Source: CANGTU01 sp046336655
Lineage (GTDB): Bacteria > Bacteroidota > Bacteroidia > Flavobacteriales_D > Sanyastnellaceae
NCBI GenBank assembly: GCA_046336655.1
Contig: JBKDGH010000154.1
Location: 1-36,196, forward strand
Direction of reading: 5' to 3'
DNA length: 36,196 nucleotides
Shown: in pieces, positions 25,211 through 32,560 of the stretch
Layout: each line of letters begins with the position of its first letter
Position numbering within the stretch: position 1 is the first letter of the stretch
The notes under the pieces: generated by a model
What the model was told of the DNA's origin: nothing
Databases searched by the model: none
The model's input: only the letters and a program-made list of their open reading frames with translations
Program-made: the position numbers and the translations under genes

Positions 25211-26503
25211 TCAGCGGACGTTCATGTGCTCCTCAATGTCGCCGGCTTCCAGCGGAAAGGACTCGAACAGGTCCACATGGCCATCAGCCGTGATGAGGAT
25301 ATTGTTCTCCAACCGTATGCCCAGGCTTTCTTCCCGGATATAGATTCCGGGCTCTACGGTAAACACATTGCCCGCCTGAACCGGCTTGGTCCAGTCTCCC
25401 ACATCATGCACATCCAGCCCGAGGAAATGGGAGGTGCCATGCATGAAATACTTCTTGTAAGCCGGCCATTCGGGCTTTTGGTTGCGCACCTCTTCTGCAG
25501 TGATCAGTTTCAGATCAATCAACTCCTTCGTCATGAGCTCGCCGACTTCCTTGTGGTACTCGTGTAGCATCACCCCCGGACGCAACAGATTCATCGCTCC
25601 CTTCATCACTCGGAGCACTGCATCGTACACGTCTTTCTGACGCGGAGTGAATCGTCCGCTCACAGGTATGCACCGCGTCATATCGGCATTGTAATAGCCG
25701 TATTCAGCACCAATGTCCATGAGCAGTACATCGCCGTCCTTGCAAGGCTTGTCATTGTCAATGTAGTGCAGCACACACGCACTGTATCCGCTGGCGATGA
25801 TTGGAGTGTATCCCGACCCGCGGGAACCATGGCGCACAAATTCATGCAGGTATTCGGCTTCCACCTCATACTCCATCACCCCTGGCTTCACGAATTTCAG
25901 CACGCGCTCGAATCCCTTGCGGGTAATGTCCATGGCCGTTCGCAGCTGGCCGACTTCTTCAACATCTTTTACTGCACGAAGCTGATGCATGATTGGCGCA
26001 CTGCGCTTAATGGGATAGTGCGGAAACTCCTCACGGAACCATTTGGAAAAACGCATTTCGCGGGTCTCCACTTCCACATGGGCTCGGGTGTGCTCATTGG
26101 AGTTGAGGTATACGCATTTTGCCTCACTCAGCACATTGCGTAATACCCGTTCGAAATCACTCAGCCAGTAAATGGTCTGAATACCTGTATTCGCCTTTGC
26201 CTGCTCTTTGGTGAGCTTCGCACCTTCCCAGATAGCGATGGTCTCGCTGGTCTCTTTGACAAAGAGTATTTCGCGGTGCATCGCATGAAAAGAATCCGGG
26301 AAAATGACCAGAATAGTTTCCTCCTGATCCACTCCGCTGAGGTAGAATATATCTGACGCCTGCCAGAACGAGCGATGCCCGTCAGCGCTGGTCGGATAAA
26401 TGTCATTGCTGCAGAAGACAGCTAATGCGCCCGGTTTGAGATGCTTGGCAAAGCGCACTCTGTTGGCGGTGTAATGAGCAGAGGTAAGGGGAGTATAACG
26501 CAT
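25211..26503 (-). CDS. pepP: Aminopeptidase P family metallopeptidase (M24B)
   Basis: The 430-residue protein has an N-terminal creatinase-like domain (~residues 1-160) and a C-terminal pita-bread domain. The five metal ligands are visible: Asp in LLMDIGAEYGYYNADMTRC (two Asp), His in HGTSHFLGLDVHDVG, Glu in TVEPGIYI and Glu in IRLENNILI. Enzymes of this family remove N-terminal residues in front of proline, using two Mn or similar ions, in the cytoplasm. No signal peptide is present. The start at 26503 is supported by a -7 element 4 nt upstream. The C-terminal end is separated by only 2 bp from the convergent small secreted protein gene. Confidence 0.94.
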   Translation of the reverse strand: MRYTPLTSAHYTANRVRFAKHLKPGALAVFCSNDIYPTSADGHRSFWQASDIFYLSGVDQEETILVIFPDSFHAMHREILFVKETSETIAIWEGAKLTKEQAKANTGIQTIYWLSDFERVLRNVLSEAKCVYLNSNEHTRAHVEVETREMRFSKWFREEFPHYPIKRSAPIMHQLRAVKDVEEVGQLRTAMDITRKGFERVLKFVKPGVMEYEVEAEYLHEFVRHGSRGSGYTPIIASGYSACVLHYIDNDKPCKDGDVLLMDIGAEYGYYNADMTRCIPVSGRFTPRQKDVYDAVLRVMKGAMNLLRPGVMLHEYHKEVGELMTKELIDLKLITAEEVRNQKPEWPAYKKYFMHGTSHFLGLDVHDVGDWTKPVQAGNVFTVEPGIYIREESLGIRLENNILITADGHVDLFESFPLEAGDIEEHMNVR

Positions 26504-26507
26504 GGGA

Positions 26508-26515
26508 CGAAGATA
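26508..26515 (-). promoter_or_regulatory. -7 promoter element TATCTTCG for pepP, predicting a leaderless mRNA
   Basis: Read on the minus strand: TATCTTCG, then TCCC, then the ATG at 26503. The element and its 4-nt spacing are identical to those of ruvB. No -33 TTG is evident. Confidence 0.6.
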
Positions 26516-26638
26516 CTATCCGTGAGGCGAGCTCTGCTCATTGGACTCCGGCCTGACGAGTATCAGGTTTTCAGGTGACCCGCGTCCTGAATTTCAGAGG
26601 AATGAATAGTCATTTTTGAACACTAAAAGTATAGTTCC

Positions 26639-27250
26639 ATGGGCACTACCACACACTCATTTACCGATCGCATGATCGAAATGCTCGACAGGGCGCAGGC
26701 TGAAATGGATCAATTGCGCGTTCAGGCGGCCTTGGGTAAAATGGACGCGGCCGATGCGTTCGAGAAGTTGAAACAGGAGTTCAGGCCCGTAATCAATCAC
26801 GCCATTCAGGCGGTTGGGGAAGGCAGAGCGCTGCTTGGAGCGCGGGCTCAGAAGATGCTCCCGGCGTTGGAGCAGCTCCGTGTCCAACTCGCTTTGGGAA
26901 GGGCTGAGGTCATAGATACATTTGAAATTCAAAAGAAAAAACTCTCCGATGCCATTCGCGCGGCAGAAACGCATATCAACTGGGAAGAAATCGAGAATCC
27001 CATCACGAACCGCCCGCTTCGCCACGAATTCGAGCGTCTTCGTCTGCACCTCGAATTGCTTCGCCTTCAGTTTGAACTGAAGCGAGTAGACAGCGAAGAG
27101 GACTGGAAGAACCGCATAGTGGGTGTTGTGGAGCACTGGAAGTCCAAAATCAATGAGCACCGAAAGGAGTGGGACAGCCGTTCAGAGAAAGTGATGGGTG
27201 AGGTGCAGAAGGCCTATGAGCATCTGCGTACGGCCTTAGAGCAGATCTGA
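26639..27250 (+). CDS. Helical protein with three-fold internal repeat, function unknown
   Basis: I do not recognise this 203-residue protein. It is almost entirely charged, amphipathic helix with no signal peptide or membrane segment. Three similar units are visible: LRVQAALGKMDAADAFEKLK (residues 26-45), LRVQLALGRAEVIDTFEIQK (80-99) and LRLQFELKRVDSEEDWKNR (141-159), spaced 54 and 61 residues apart. The shared core is L-R-x-Q-x-x-L-x-+, then an acidic spot and an aromatic residue. Such repeats suggest a helical bundle or elongated scaffold, possibly binding a membrane or granule surface as phasin-like proteins do; that is inference. It converges with the ABC1 kinase gene with no base between the stop codons. 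No clear -7 element is visible in the 135-nt upstream gap. Confidence 0.8.
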   Translation: MGTTTHSFTDRMIEMLDRAQAEMDQLRVQAALGKMDAADAFEKLKQEFRPVINHAIQAVGEGRALLGARAQKMLPALEQLRVQLALGRAEVIDTFEIQKKKLSDAIRAAETHINWEEIENPITNRPLRHEFERLRLHLELLRLQFELKRVDSEEDWKNRIVGVVEHWKSKINEHRKEWDSRSEKVMGEVQKAYEHLRTALEQI

Positions 27251-27253
27251 TCA
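27248..27253. other. Back-to-back convergent stop codons in TGATCA
   Basis: The stop TGA of the helical protein (27248-27250) is directly followed by TCA, the stop of the minus-strand kinase gene. The arrangement is identical to the ruvB/BNR junction. CTGATCAG (27247-27254) is a palindrome; no terminator hairpin with a T-run is visible. Confidence 0.95.
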
Positions 27254-28957
27254 GGTATTGTCGCGATCGCCTTTCCTCAGATTGTTGATCATTCCGAAGG
27301 CTACAATTCCCGCGATCACAAAACCAATCAGTGCGGGTGTGGAGATTCCCCACCGGATGGGTGGTGTTTCAGCTACCATGAGCAATGAGGCTCCTACAAT
27401 AAGTGCTGCGGAGATTACGGCTGCCACAATAATCTTGGAGGTGCGGACGAGTGAATGCACAATGGGATCCACGCCCTGATGCTTCAGCTCTACCTGCACC
27501 TCACCGCGGTTGATCCGGCGGATGGCAGCCTTGATGTCGCGCGGGAAATCCTCCATATACATTCCCATCTCGTACACCGAGTGGAGGATCCGACGGAAGA
27601 ATTGTCCTGGTTTGTATTTGCGTCTGAGCACGCGGAACAAGTGTGGCCTAACCATTTCCGTCAGATCAAGTGAGGGATCCAGTTGCCGGCACACGCCCTC
27701 CACAGACACCAGCGACCTTGCGAGGAGAAAGAAATGCGAAGGCACTTTTAACTCATGCTTTACAATAATGTCTTTCAGTTCGAGCAGCATGGTGCTGATC
27801 TCGTTCATATGAATGTCGCGTATGGCATAGTTGTGAACGAACTCAAACAGATCTGCTTCCAGCGCACGGAAGTTTTTAATGACGGGATTGTCCGATAACT
27901 GCTGCAGCGCCCGGATGATGCGCCTCGGATCTTTTGCCCGTACCGCAAGGAACATGCTGGCCAGCTGTTCCAGGTCTTTCTCCATTACATTGCCCATCAT
28001 CCCGAAATCCAGAAAGCAGATCCGGTTGCCGGGAATGATGAGAATATTGCCGGGGTGCGGATCGGCATGAAAGAAGCCGTGGTAAAAGACCTGATGAAAA
28101 TAGGAGTCAATCAGCCTTTTGGCGATGAGCTTCCTGTCGAATCCTTCGGTATCCAGACGCCTGACATCATTGACCTTGATGCCGCGGATGAATTCCATAG
28201 TCAGTACACGGTCGGTGCTGTAATCACGGTAGACTTTGGGTGCAGTGGTGTGGGATTCGTTTTCCTTGCCGCCTTTGAAGTTGTCCGCAAAGCGCTGCAG
28301 ATTGATGGATTCATGCACGAAGTCGAGCTCCTGACGGATGCTTTCTTCGAACGTGCGGACCAGTCCGGGGGGATCAAATGTTCGCACCGAGGGCACGCGC
28401 TTCATCAACACCTCCGCTGCGTAATACATGGCTTTGATGTCTGAGTCAATGGTTTCGCGGATACCCGGGCGCTGCACCTTGATCACCACTTCTTCGCCGC
28501 CGTGAAGCCGTGCCCTGTGCACCTGTGCAATGGACGCGGAGGCAAATGCCGTCTCGTCAAATGCGGCGAAGACTTCGGCAACAGAACGCCCGAGTTGTTT
28601 TTCAATGACCTCTTTCGCCTCCGCTCCGGGGATAGGAGGTACACGGTCCTGAAGTTTTTCCAGTTCGGTGATGAGCGGTGGTGGCAGGAGGTCCGGACGA
28701 TTGGACAGAATCTGACCAAATTTGACGAACGTAGGCCCCAACTCTTCACACACCAGGCGCATTTTCTCCCACTTCGAAAGGGAGCGGGCGCGCGCATAAA
28801 GGGACTTCGGAAGGATTCTCCTTACCCATTTCCAGAGCCGGCTTTCATCCAGATGTGCTACAAGATCCTCAAACCCATAGCGGGCCAGGACACGGAGTAT
28901 TTTGTTGTACCGCCGGAGATGTCGGTACTCTTTTCCCATGAATGAGAATAATCCCAT
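27251..28957 (-). CDS. ABC1/UbiB-family atypical kinase (AarF-like)
   Basis: The 568-residue protein shows all hallmarks of the ABC1/ADCK/UbiB family. These are the KxGQ motif (K79-F-G-Q82), the Ala-rich nucleotide loop (FASASIAQVHRA, 138-149) with Lys160, the ExD motif (E210-L-D212), HADPHPGN (297-304) and DFG (317-319). Two membrane helices lie at the C-terminus (about residues 508-527 and 534-555). These proteins are ATPases needed for ubiquinone synthesis or lipid homeostasis in other bacteria and in mitochondria. This lineage is expected to use menaquinone, so the role here is open. The start at 28957 is used; MGKEYRH (28939) is an alternative. It lies 9 nt after the coiled-coil gene and is likely cotranscribed with it. 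Confidence 0.93.
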   Translation of the reverse strand: MGLFSFMGKEYRHLRRYNKILRVLARYGFEDLVAHLDESRLWKWVRRILPKSLYARARSLSKWEKMRLVCEELGPTFVKFGQILSNRPDLLPPPLITELEKLQDRVPPIPGAEAKEVIEKQLGRSVAEVFAAFDETAFASASIAQVHRARLHGGEEVVIKVQRPGIRETIDSDIKAMYYAAEVLMKRVPSVRTFDPPGLVRTFEESIRQELDFVHESINLQRFADNFKGGKENESHTTAPKVYRDYSTDRVLTMEFIRGIKVNDVRRLDTEGFDRKLIAKRLIDSYFHQVFYHGFFHADPHPGNILIIPGNRICFLDFGMMGNVMEKDLEQLASMFLAVRAKDPRRIIRALQQLSDNPVIKNFRALEADLFEFVHNYAIRDIHMNEISTMLLELKDIIVKHELKVPSHFFLLARSLVSVEGVCRQLDPSLDLTEMVRPHLFRVLRRKYKPGQFFRRILHSVYEMGMYMEDFPRDIKAAIRRINRGEVQVELKHQGVDPIVHSLVRTSKIIVAAVISAALIVGASLLMVAETPPIRWGISTPALIGFVIAGIVAFGMINNLRKGDRDNT

Positions 28958-28966
28958 GCGGTGAAT

Positions 28967-29323
28967 TTAACCCTGCTGACCCGATCTCAGTGCATTCAAT
29001 TCGTTTTGCAACTGCTCAATCTGCGATTTCAGGTGTCGCAATTCGTCGGCCTGCGCGATGTTCAGTTTATCGAAAGTCTTCTTGGCAATGGCTTCCATCT
29101 CCTGATTCATCTTTTCCTTCACCTCACCGGCCATTGCGGAGAGGCGCGAAAGCAGATCGTCCTCAGTCATGTCAGACTCCTCGTCACCATGAAAGATTTC
29201 ATCGTACTTCTCCTTACCTGACTTAGCCATGTGCTTGAGCTTTTCCATCAACTCCTTGTCCTGAGCGATGAGGTAAAGGTTGGTGCCCAGCGAAAGCAGG
29301 CGAAACATCGTGCGCAGTTGCAT
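28967..29323 (-). CDS. Small coiled-coil protein upstream of the ABC1 kinase, function unknown
   Basis: The 118-residue product has a short hydrophobic start (MFRLLSLGTNLYLIAQ), then a charged helical region, an acidic stretch (HGDEESDMTEDD, ~45-56), and a long amphipathic helix. The last third (LRHLKSQIEQLQNELNALRSG) is a clear coiled coil. Its pattern recalls phasin- or granule-associated proteins, but I cannot assign a family. A MFRLL start at residue 6 is possible. It precedes the ABC1 kinase by 9 nt on the same strand, so the two probably form one transcript and may act together. It is divergent from the CBS-domain protein gene. Confidence 0.78.
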   Translation of the reverse strand: MQLRTMFRLLSLGTNLYLIAQDKELMEKLKHMAKSGKEKYDEIFHGDEESDMTEDDLLSRLSAMAGEVKEKMNQEMEAIAKKTFDKLNIAQADELRHLKSQIEQLQNELNALRSGQQG

Positions 29324-29342
29324 TGTACAAATAGTATTTGAT

Positions 29343-29350
29343 CAAAAGTA
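29343..29350 (-). promoter_or_regulatory. -7 promoter element TACTTTTG for the coiled-coil / ABC1 kinase operon
   Basis: Minus-strand TACTTTTG matches TAnnTTTG exactly and ends 19 nt before the ATG at 29323. A TTG lies 15 nt further upstream (29366-29368), closer than the usual -33 spacing. Confidence 0.5.
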
Positions 29351-29429
29351 GGTCCCCGCGACGGGCAACCGGCTGACTACCGTCAGGTATCAGTACGATA
29401 TTTGTGGGGCCTGCTGGAGGTAAAGAAAG

Positions 29430-29437
29430 TACATTTG
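29430..29437 (+). promoter_or_regulatory. -7 promoter element TACATTTG for the CBS-domain protein
   Basis: TACATTTG is an exact match to TAnnTTTG, 16 nt before the ATG at 29454. A TTTG at 29401-29404 lies 25 nt upstream and could act as a distant -33 element. The same 8-mer precedes the BNR gene. Confidence 0.5.
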
Positions 29438-29453
29438 CTGAAAGCGATTGCAT

Positions 29454-29849
29454 ATGTCCAGCCAGACCGTAACCTCAATCATGACCGCCAATCCGGAGGT
29501 CGTTCGTGCAGGAGATTCTTTGCTCGTGGTAAAGAAGATGTTCGAGAAGCAGCAATTCCATCATCATATTCCCGTGGTGGACAATGGCACTCTCGCAGGC
29601 ATGATCAGTCTGTATGATTTCATTATCGCCATGCGTGGGGCTTCGCTGGATGATACCGAGCCGGTTTACGCATCGAAAACGGCAGGCGACATTATGTCGC
29701 GTGAGGTGAAGTCATGCACTCCTGAAACCACTATCGCCTCTGCGGTAGCGATTATGCTTGAGCATCACATCAATGCGCTGCCTGTGGTGGAAAACACAAT
29801 CCTCCGGGGCATTGTGACCAGCCGCGATCTGATGGCTACACTTCTCTGA
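29454..29849 (+). CDS. Protein of two CBS domains
   Basis: The 131-residue protein (from the ATG at 29454; the TTG two codons upstream is not needed) is a stand-alone CBS pair. The first domain spans about residues 8-60 (VTSIMTANPEVVRAGDSLL ... HHIPVVDNGTLAGMISLYD) and the second about residues 74-129 (GDIMSREVKSCTPETTIASA ... INALPVVENTILRGIVTSRDL). CBS pairs bind adenine nucleotides such as AMP, ATP or SAM and regulate partner proteins. No partner domain is fused and the neighbours do not identify a target. The stop is 10 bp from the convergent neuB stop. Confidence 0.93.
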   Translation: MSSQTVTSIMTANPEVVRAGDSLLVVKKMFEKQQFHHHIPVVDNGTLAGMISLYDFIIAMRGASLDDTEPVYASKTAGDIMSREVKSCTPETTIASAVAIMLEHHINALPVVENTILRGIVTSRDLMATLL

Positions 29850-29859
29850 TGACACGCAT

Positions 29860-30915
29860 TTACTCGCCCATCATCTGCCACTTCATCACTTCGTCTTCCG
29901 TAATATCGCGGACCGCTTTTTTTCCGATAACCTGATTGATTTCCTTCGGCGAAATGCCACTCGCCGGGCGCTTCCAGGTGAGGTCAGAGAATTCAATCGC
30001 CTTACCTGCTGGAATAGGCCGCGCTGCAACGAGGCTGCGACGGGCGTTTTTACGCGCCGGCTCCTCGCTGGAAAGCGCGGTCATTTCAAAGGTTCCGAGC
30101 AAACCGAATGTACGTTCGATACGGCCGTGGAAATGCTTCAGGTCGTGCATATCCATTGCATGGTAATGGTCATTGCCCGGCAGTGTCTTGTCGTGGGTGA
30201 AATGCTTCTCAAGCACCGCAGCGCCTAACAGCGTGGCCACTTCCAGGGTGTGCATATCCTTCGGAAGGGTATGATCGCTGTAGCCCGGAACAGTGTCCGG
30301 GAAGAGACGGATCATGTCCTTGATCATTCCCAGATTGGCGTTTTCATCCAGCGTGGGGTAGTTGAGTACACAATGCATCAGGCAGAGTTTGTTGCCGTGC
30401 TTTTCAATGGTTTCCACGGCCTGCATCACTTCCCACTTATACGCTGCACCTGTGGAGAGAATAATCGGTTTGCCAAAACTGCACTGATACTCGATAAACG
30501 GGAGGTTGGTGAGATCACTGCTGGAAATCTTGAATACGGGCATGAGATCGTTAAGGAAGGTGGCACTCTCTACGTCAAATGGTGTGCTCATGAATTCGAT
30601 TCCCGCCGTTTCGCAATACCGCGCGAGCTCTTCGTATTCGTTCTTCCAGAATTTGTCGTATTTCTTGAACAGCTCAAATTGGCTGCGCGTGGGTTCCTTG
30701 GTGATATCCCAGTAATACGGACTGTCTTTGCTTGCAATGGTCTCTGCCTTGTAGGTCTGAAACTTAATGGCATCCGCACCGCCTTTTGCGGCTTCGTCAA
30801 TGAGGCGCTTTGCCAGCTCCATGGAGCCCTCGTGGTTGACACCTGCTTCCGCAATCACGTACGGTCGGGCAAGCTTGCGCGGATTGTATGAATCGAGAAA
30901 AGAAGTCAGTTTCAT
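29860..30915 (-). CDS. N-acetylneuraminate synthase family protein (NeuB-like)
   Basis: The 351-residue protein starts at the ATG at 30915; a start nine codons upstream is unlikely because family members begin near KLTSF. It has an N-terminal TIM-barrel NeuB domain (VIAEAGVNHEGS at ~20-31, DAIKFQTYKAE, GYSDHTL, EKHFTHDKTLPGNDHYHAMD) and a C-terminal SAF/antifreeze-like domain (~residues 285-345, RSLVAARPIPAGKAI). Members condense phosphoenolpyruvate with an N-acetyl-hexosamine derivative to make sialic, legionaminic or pseudaminic acids. Which one is made cannot be told from sequence alone. No neuA, neuC or other nonulosonate gene is in the window. It follows the LRR gene by 29 nt; TACCTTTCG just before the ATG may add an internal promoter. 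Confidence 0.9.
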   Translation of the reverse strand: MKLTSFLDSYNPRKLARPYVIAEAGVNHEGSMELAKRLIDEAAKGGADAIKFQTYKAETIASKDSPYYWDITKEPTRSQFELFKKYDKFWKNEYEELARYCETAGIEFMSTPFDVESATFLNDLMPVFKISSSDLTNLPFIEYQCSFGKPIILSTGAAYKWEVMQAVETIEKHGNKLCLMHCVLNYPTLDENANLGMIKDMIRLFPDTVPGYSDHTLPKDMHTLEVATLLGAAVLEKHFTHDKTLPGNDHYHAMDMHDLKHFHGRIERTFGLLGTFEMTALSSEEPARKNARRSLVAARPIPAGKAIEFSDLTWKRPASGISPKEINQVIGKKAVRDITEDEVMKWQMMGE

Positions 30916-30944
30916 GCCCGAAAGGTACTGCCTGAGCGGCAATC

Positions 30945-31547
30945 CTATTCGCCGTCCTCACACTTGCAGGGCGCGGAAACGATAATCCGCGTCCTGGGAA
31001 GGAGATCAAGGATGCGCTGCTGTGTGGCCACATTCATCTGATTGTGCAGTAAATCAAAGTATTCCAGCTGCGGCAGGTCGCCCAGCGTATTGGGGTAGAT
31101 GGAAATGGGGTTGTCCCACAATGCCAGAATGCGCAGTTCGGTCAGGGCGTTGATGTCTTCCGGAATGACTCTGATGTAGTTATCGCCCAGATCGAGTTGT
31201 GTCAGGTGCGATAGGGTGAGGATAGCCGGAGGAATGGAATCCATACCGCACCGGATGCACTCAATCCGTTGGAGGTTGGATAGCGCAGCGATACCATCCG
31301 GAAAATTACCGGTTTTATTTTTCGATAAACGAAGCTCCTGCAGGTCTTTTAACAGGAGGATGTCCTCCGGAAATGCAGTGAGCTTTTGTCGGGAAAGATC
31401 GAGTCTGTATACCGGCCCTGCAGCGCTCATTGCTTCTGTCAGACTGGTATAGATTTTCGTGGTATCCAGTGAGGCCGGCGGAAGAACCTGCGCTGCGGCG
31501 AATAAACCGGAGCAGAGTAAAAGAATCAACGTGAGTGATTGGCGCAT
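30945..31547 (-). CDS. Secreted leucine-rich repeat protein
   Basis: The 200-residue protein has a signal peptide (MRQSLTLILLLCSGLFAAAQ). It then has about five leucine-rich repeats of ~23 residues, with consensus L-x-x-L-x-x-L-x-L-x-x-N (for example LQELRLSKNK, LTQLDLGDNYI, LRILALWDNPI, LEYFDLLHNQ). It ends in a cysteine pair (PCKCEDGE). LRR domains bind proteins; the partner is unknown. The start overlaps the end of ribF by 22 nt on the same strand, indicating cotranscription and possible translational coupling. neuB follows 29 nt downstream. Confidence 0.88.
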   Translation of the reverse strand: MRQSLTLILLLCSGLFAAAQVLPPASLDTTKIYTSLTEAMSAAGPVYRLDLSRQKLTAFPEDILLLKDLQELRLSKNKTGNFPDGIAALSNLQRIECIRCGMDSIPPAILTLSHLTQLDLGDNYIRVIPEDINALTELRILALWDNPISIYPNTLGDLPQLEYFDLLHNQMNVATQQRILDLLPRTRIIVSAPCKCEDGE

Positions 31548-32470
31548 AGTTCACGGGCCTTTAGGCTGTCTTCCCGGATCTGCAATTGCAAATCCTGTAC
31601 CGAGTCAAATTTGCGTTCATCGCGTATCCGATTGAGCAAGTGAATGCGCATGTTTTCACCATAGATCATTTGATCAAAGTCAAACAGGTGTGCCTCGATC
31701 TGGCGATGTCCCGCGTGAAGAACGGTGGGTCTCACGCCGATATTGAGGACTCCGGCCATTTTCTTGCCGTGTAGTTCGGCGGTAATGGCATAAACTCCGT
31801 TGGCGGGGATGAGTTTAAATGGATAATCCACACGAAGATTCGCAGTAGGGAATCCTATTGTGCGGCCCCGTGCATCGCCGTGAACCACCGTCCCCTGAAG
31901 ACAGTATGAATAGCCCAGATATCGCGAAGCTTTCGCCACATCCCCGGCGTGCAATGCCTCCCTGATTTTTGTAGAGCTGACATGCACCTGATCAATGTCC
32001 TCGGCCGGAATTTCTTCAACCAGAAATCCGAAGACATCGGACATCTCGCGGAGCGTGGTAAAGTCTCCTTCGCGGTTGCGGCCAAAGCGGTGATCGTAGC
32101 CGACGACGATCGTGTGCGCATGAAGGCCATTCACCAGCAGATTGCGCACATAGTCTTCTGCTGTGAGCCGTGAAAACCCATGTGAGAATGGATACACAAC
32201 CAGATGGTTCAGTCCGGCCGCCTCAAGGAGCTCCGTTTTTTCCTGAGGGGTGTTGAGTAGCTCGAGCCCGTGGTCCTCCGGATGGAGGATCATGCGTGGA
32301 TGTGGATAGAACGTCAGCAGTGCAGTTTCACCACCGATCTCTGCCGCTCGGGACTGAAGCGTGCGAAGAATGGCGCGGTGTCCGAGATGCACGCCATCGA
32401 ATGTGCCGATGGTAACCACCAGCCTGGAGGATGTCGTGAAGCGCGAAAAATCGCTGTGAACGGTGATCAT
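31526..32470 (-). CDS. ribF: Bifunctional riboflavin kinase / FAD synthetase RibF
   Basis: The 314-residue enzyme makes FMN and FAD from riboflavin and ATP. The FAD synthetase (nucleotidyltransferase) domain shows GTFDGVHLGH (22-31) and the SSTKIREAL motif. The riboflavin kinase domain follows with RGRTIGFPTANL and NGVYAI. Length and order are standard for bacterial RibF. The -7 element TAAGTTTG lies 9 nt before the ATG. The 3' end overlaps the LRR gene start, so it leads a ribF-LRR-neuB operon. FAD and FMN are needed by many enzymes, so the link to a sialic-acid-type synthase is probably not direct. Confidence 0.96.
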   Translation of the reverse strand: MITVHSDFSRFTTSSRLVVTIGTFDGVHLGHRAILRTLQSRAAEIGGETALLTFYPHPRMILHPEDHGLELLNTPQEKTELLEAAGLNHLVVYPFSHGFSRLTAEDYVRNLLVNGLHAHTIVVGYDHRFGRNREGDFTTLREMSDVFGFLVEEIPAEDIDQVHVSSTKIREALHAGDVAKASRYLGYSYCLQGTVVHGDARGRTIGFPTANLRVDYPFKLIPANGVYAITAELHGKKMAGVLNIGVRPTVLHAGHRQIEAHLFDFDQMIYGENMRIHLLNRIRDERKFDSVQDLQLQIREDSLKARELCANHSR

Positions 32471-32479
32471 TCAGGAATG

Positions 32480-32487
32480 CAAACTTA
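32480..32487 (-). promoter_or_regulatory. -7 promoter element TAAGTTTG for the ribF operon
   Basis: Minus-strand TAAGTTTG is an exact match to TAnnTTTG and ends 9 nt before the ribF ATG (32470), giving a leader of only about 4 nt. Confidence 0.55.
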
Positions 32488-32507
32488 CTCCCGGAAGGGG
32501 CAAATGA

Positions 32508-32532
32508 AAAGCCCTCCGCAAGGGAGGGCTTT
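32508..32532 (-). terminator. Rho-independent terminator after the T9SS cargo gene
   Basis: AAAGCCCTCC (32508-32517) and GGAGGGCTTT (32523-32532) form a perfect 10-bp stem with a GCAAG loop. On the minus strand it is followed by TTTTC. It lies 28 nt after the cargo gene stop at 32561 and just upstream of the ribF promoter, which it insulates. Confidence 0.85.
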
Positions 32533-32560
32533 CTTTATTCTTCCGGAGAAGAGAATGCGA

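Noticed and set aside
26552..26567. CCTGA/TCAGG hairpin followed by TTTT upstream of the repeat protein
   Set aside because: The stem is only 5 bp and no + strand gene ends before it; likely chance.
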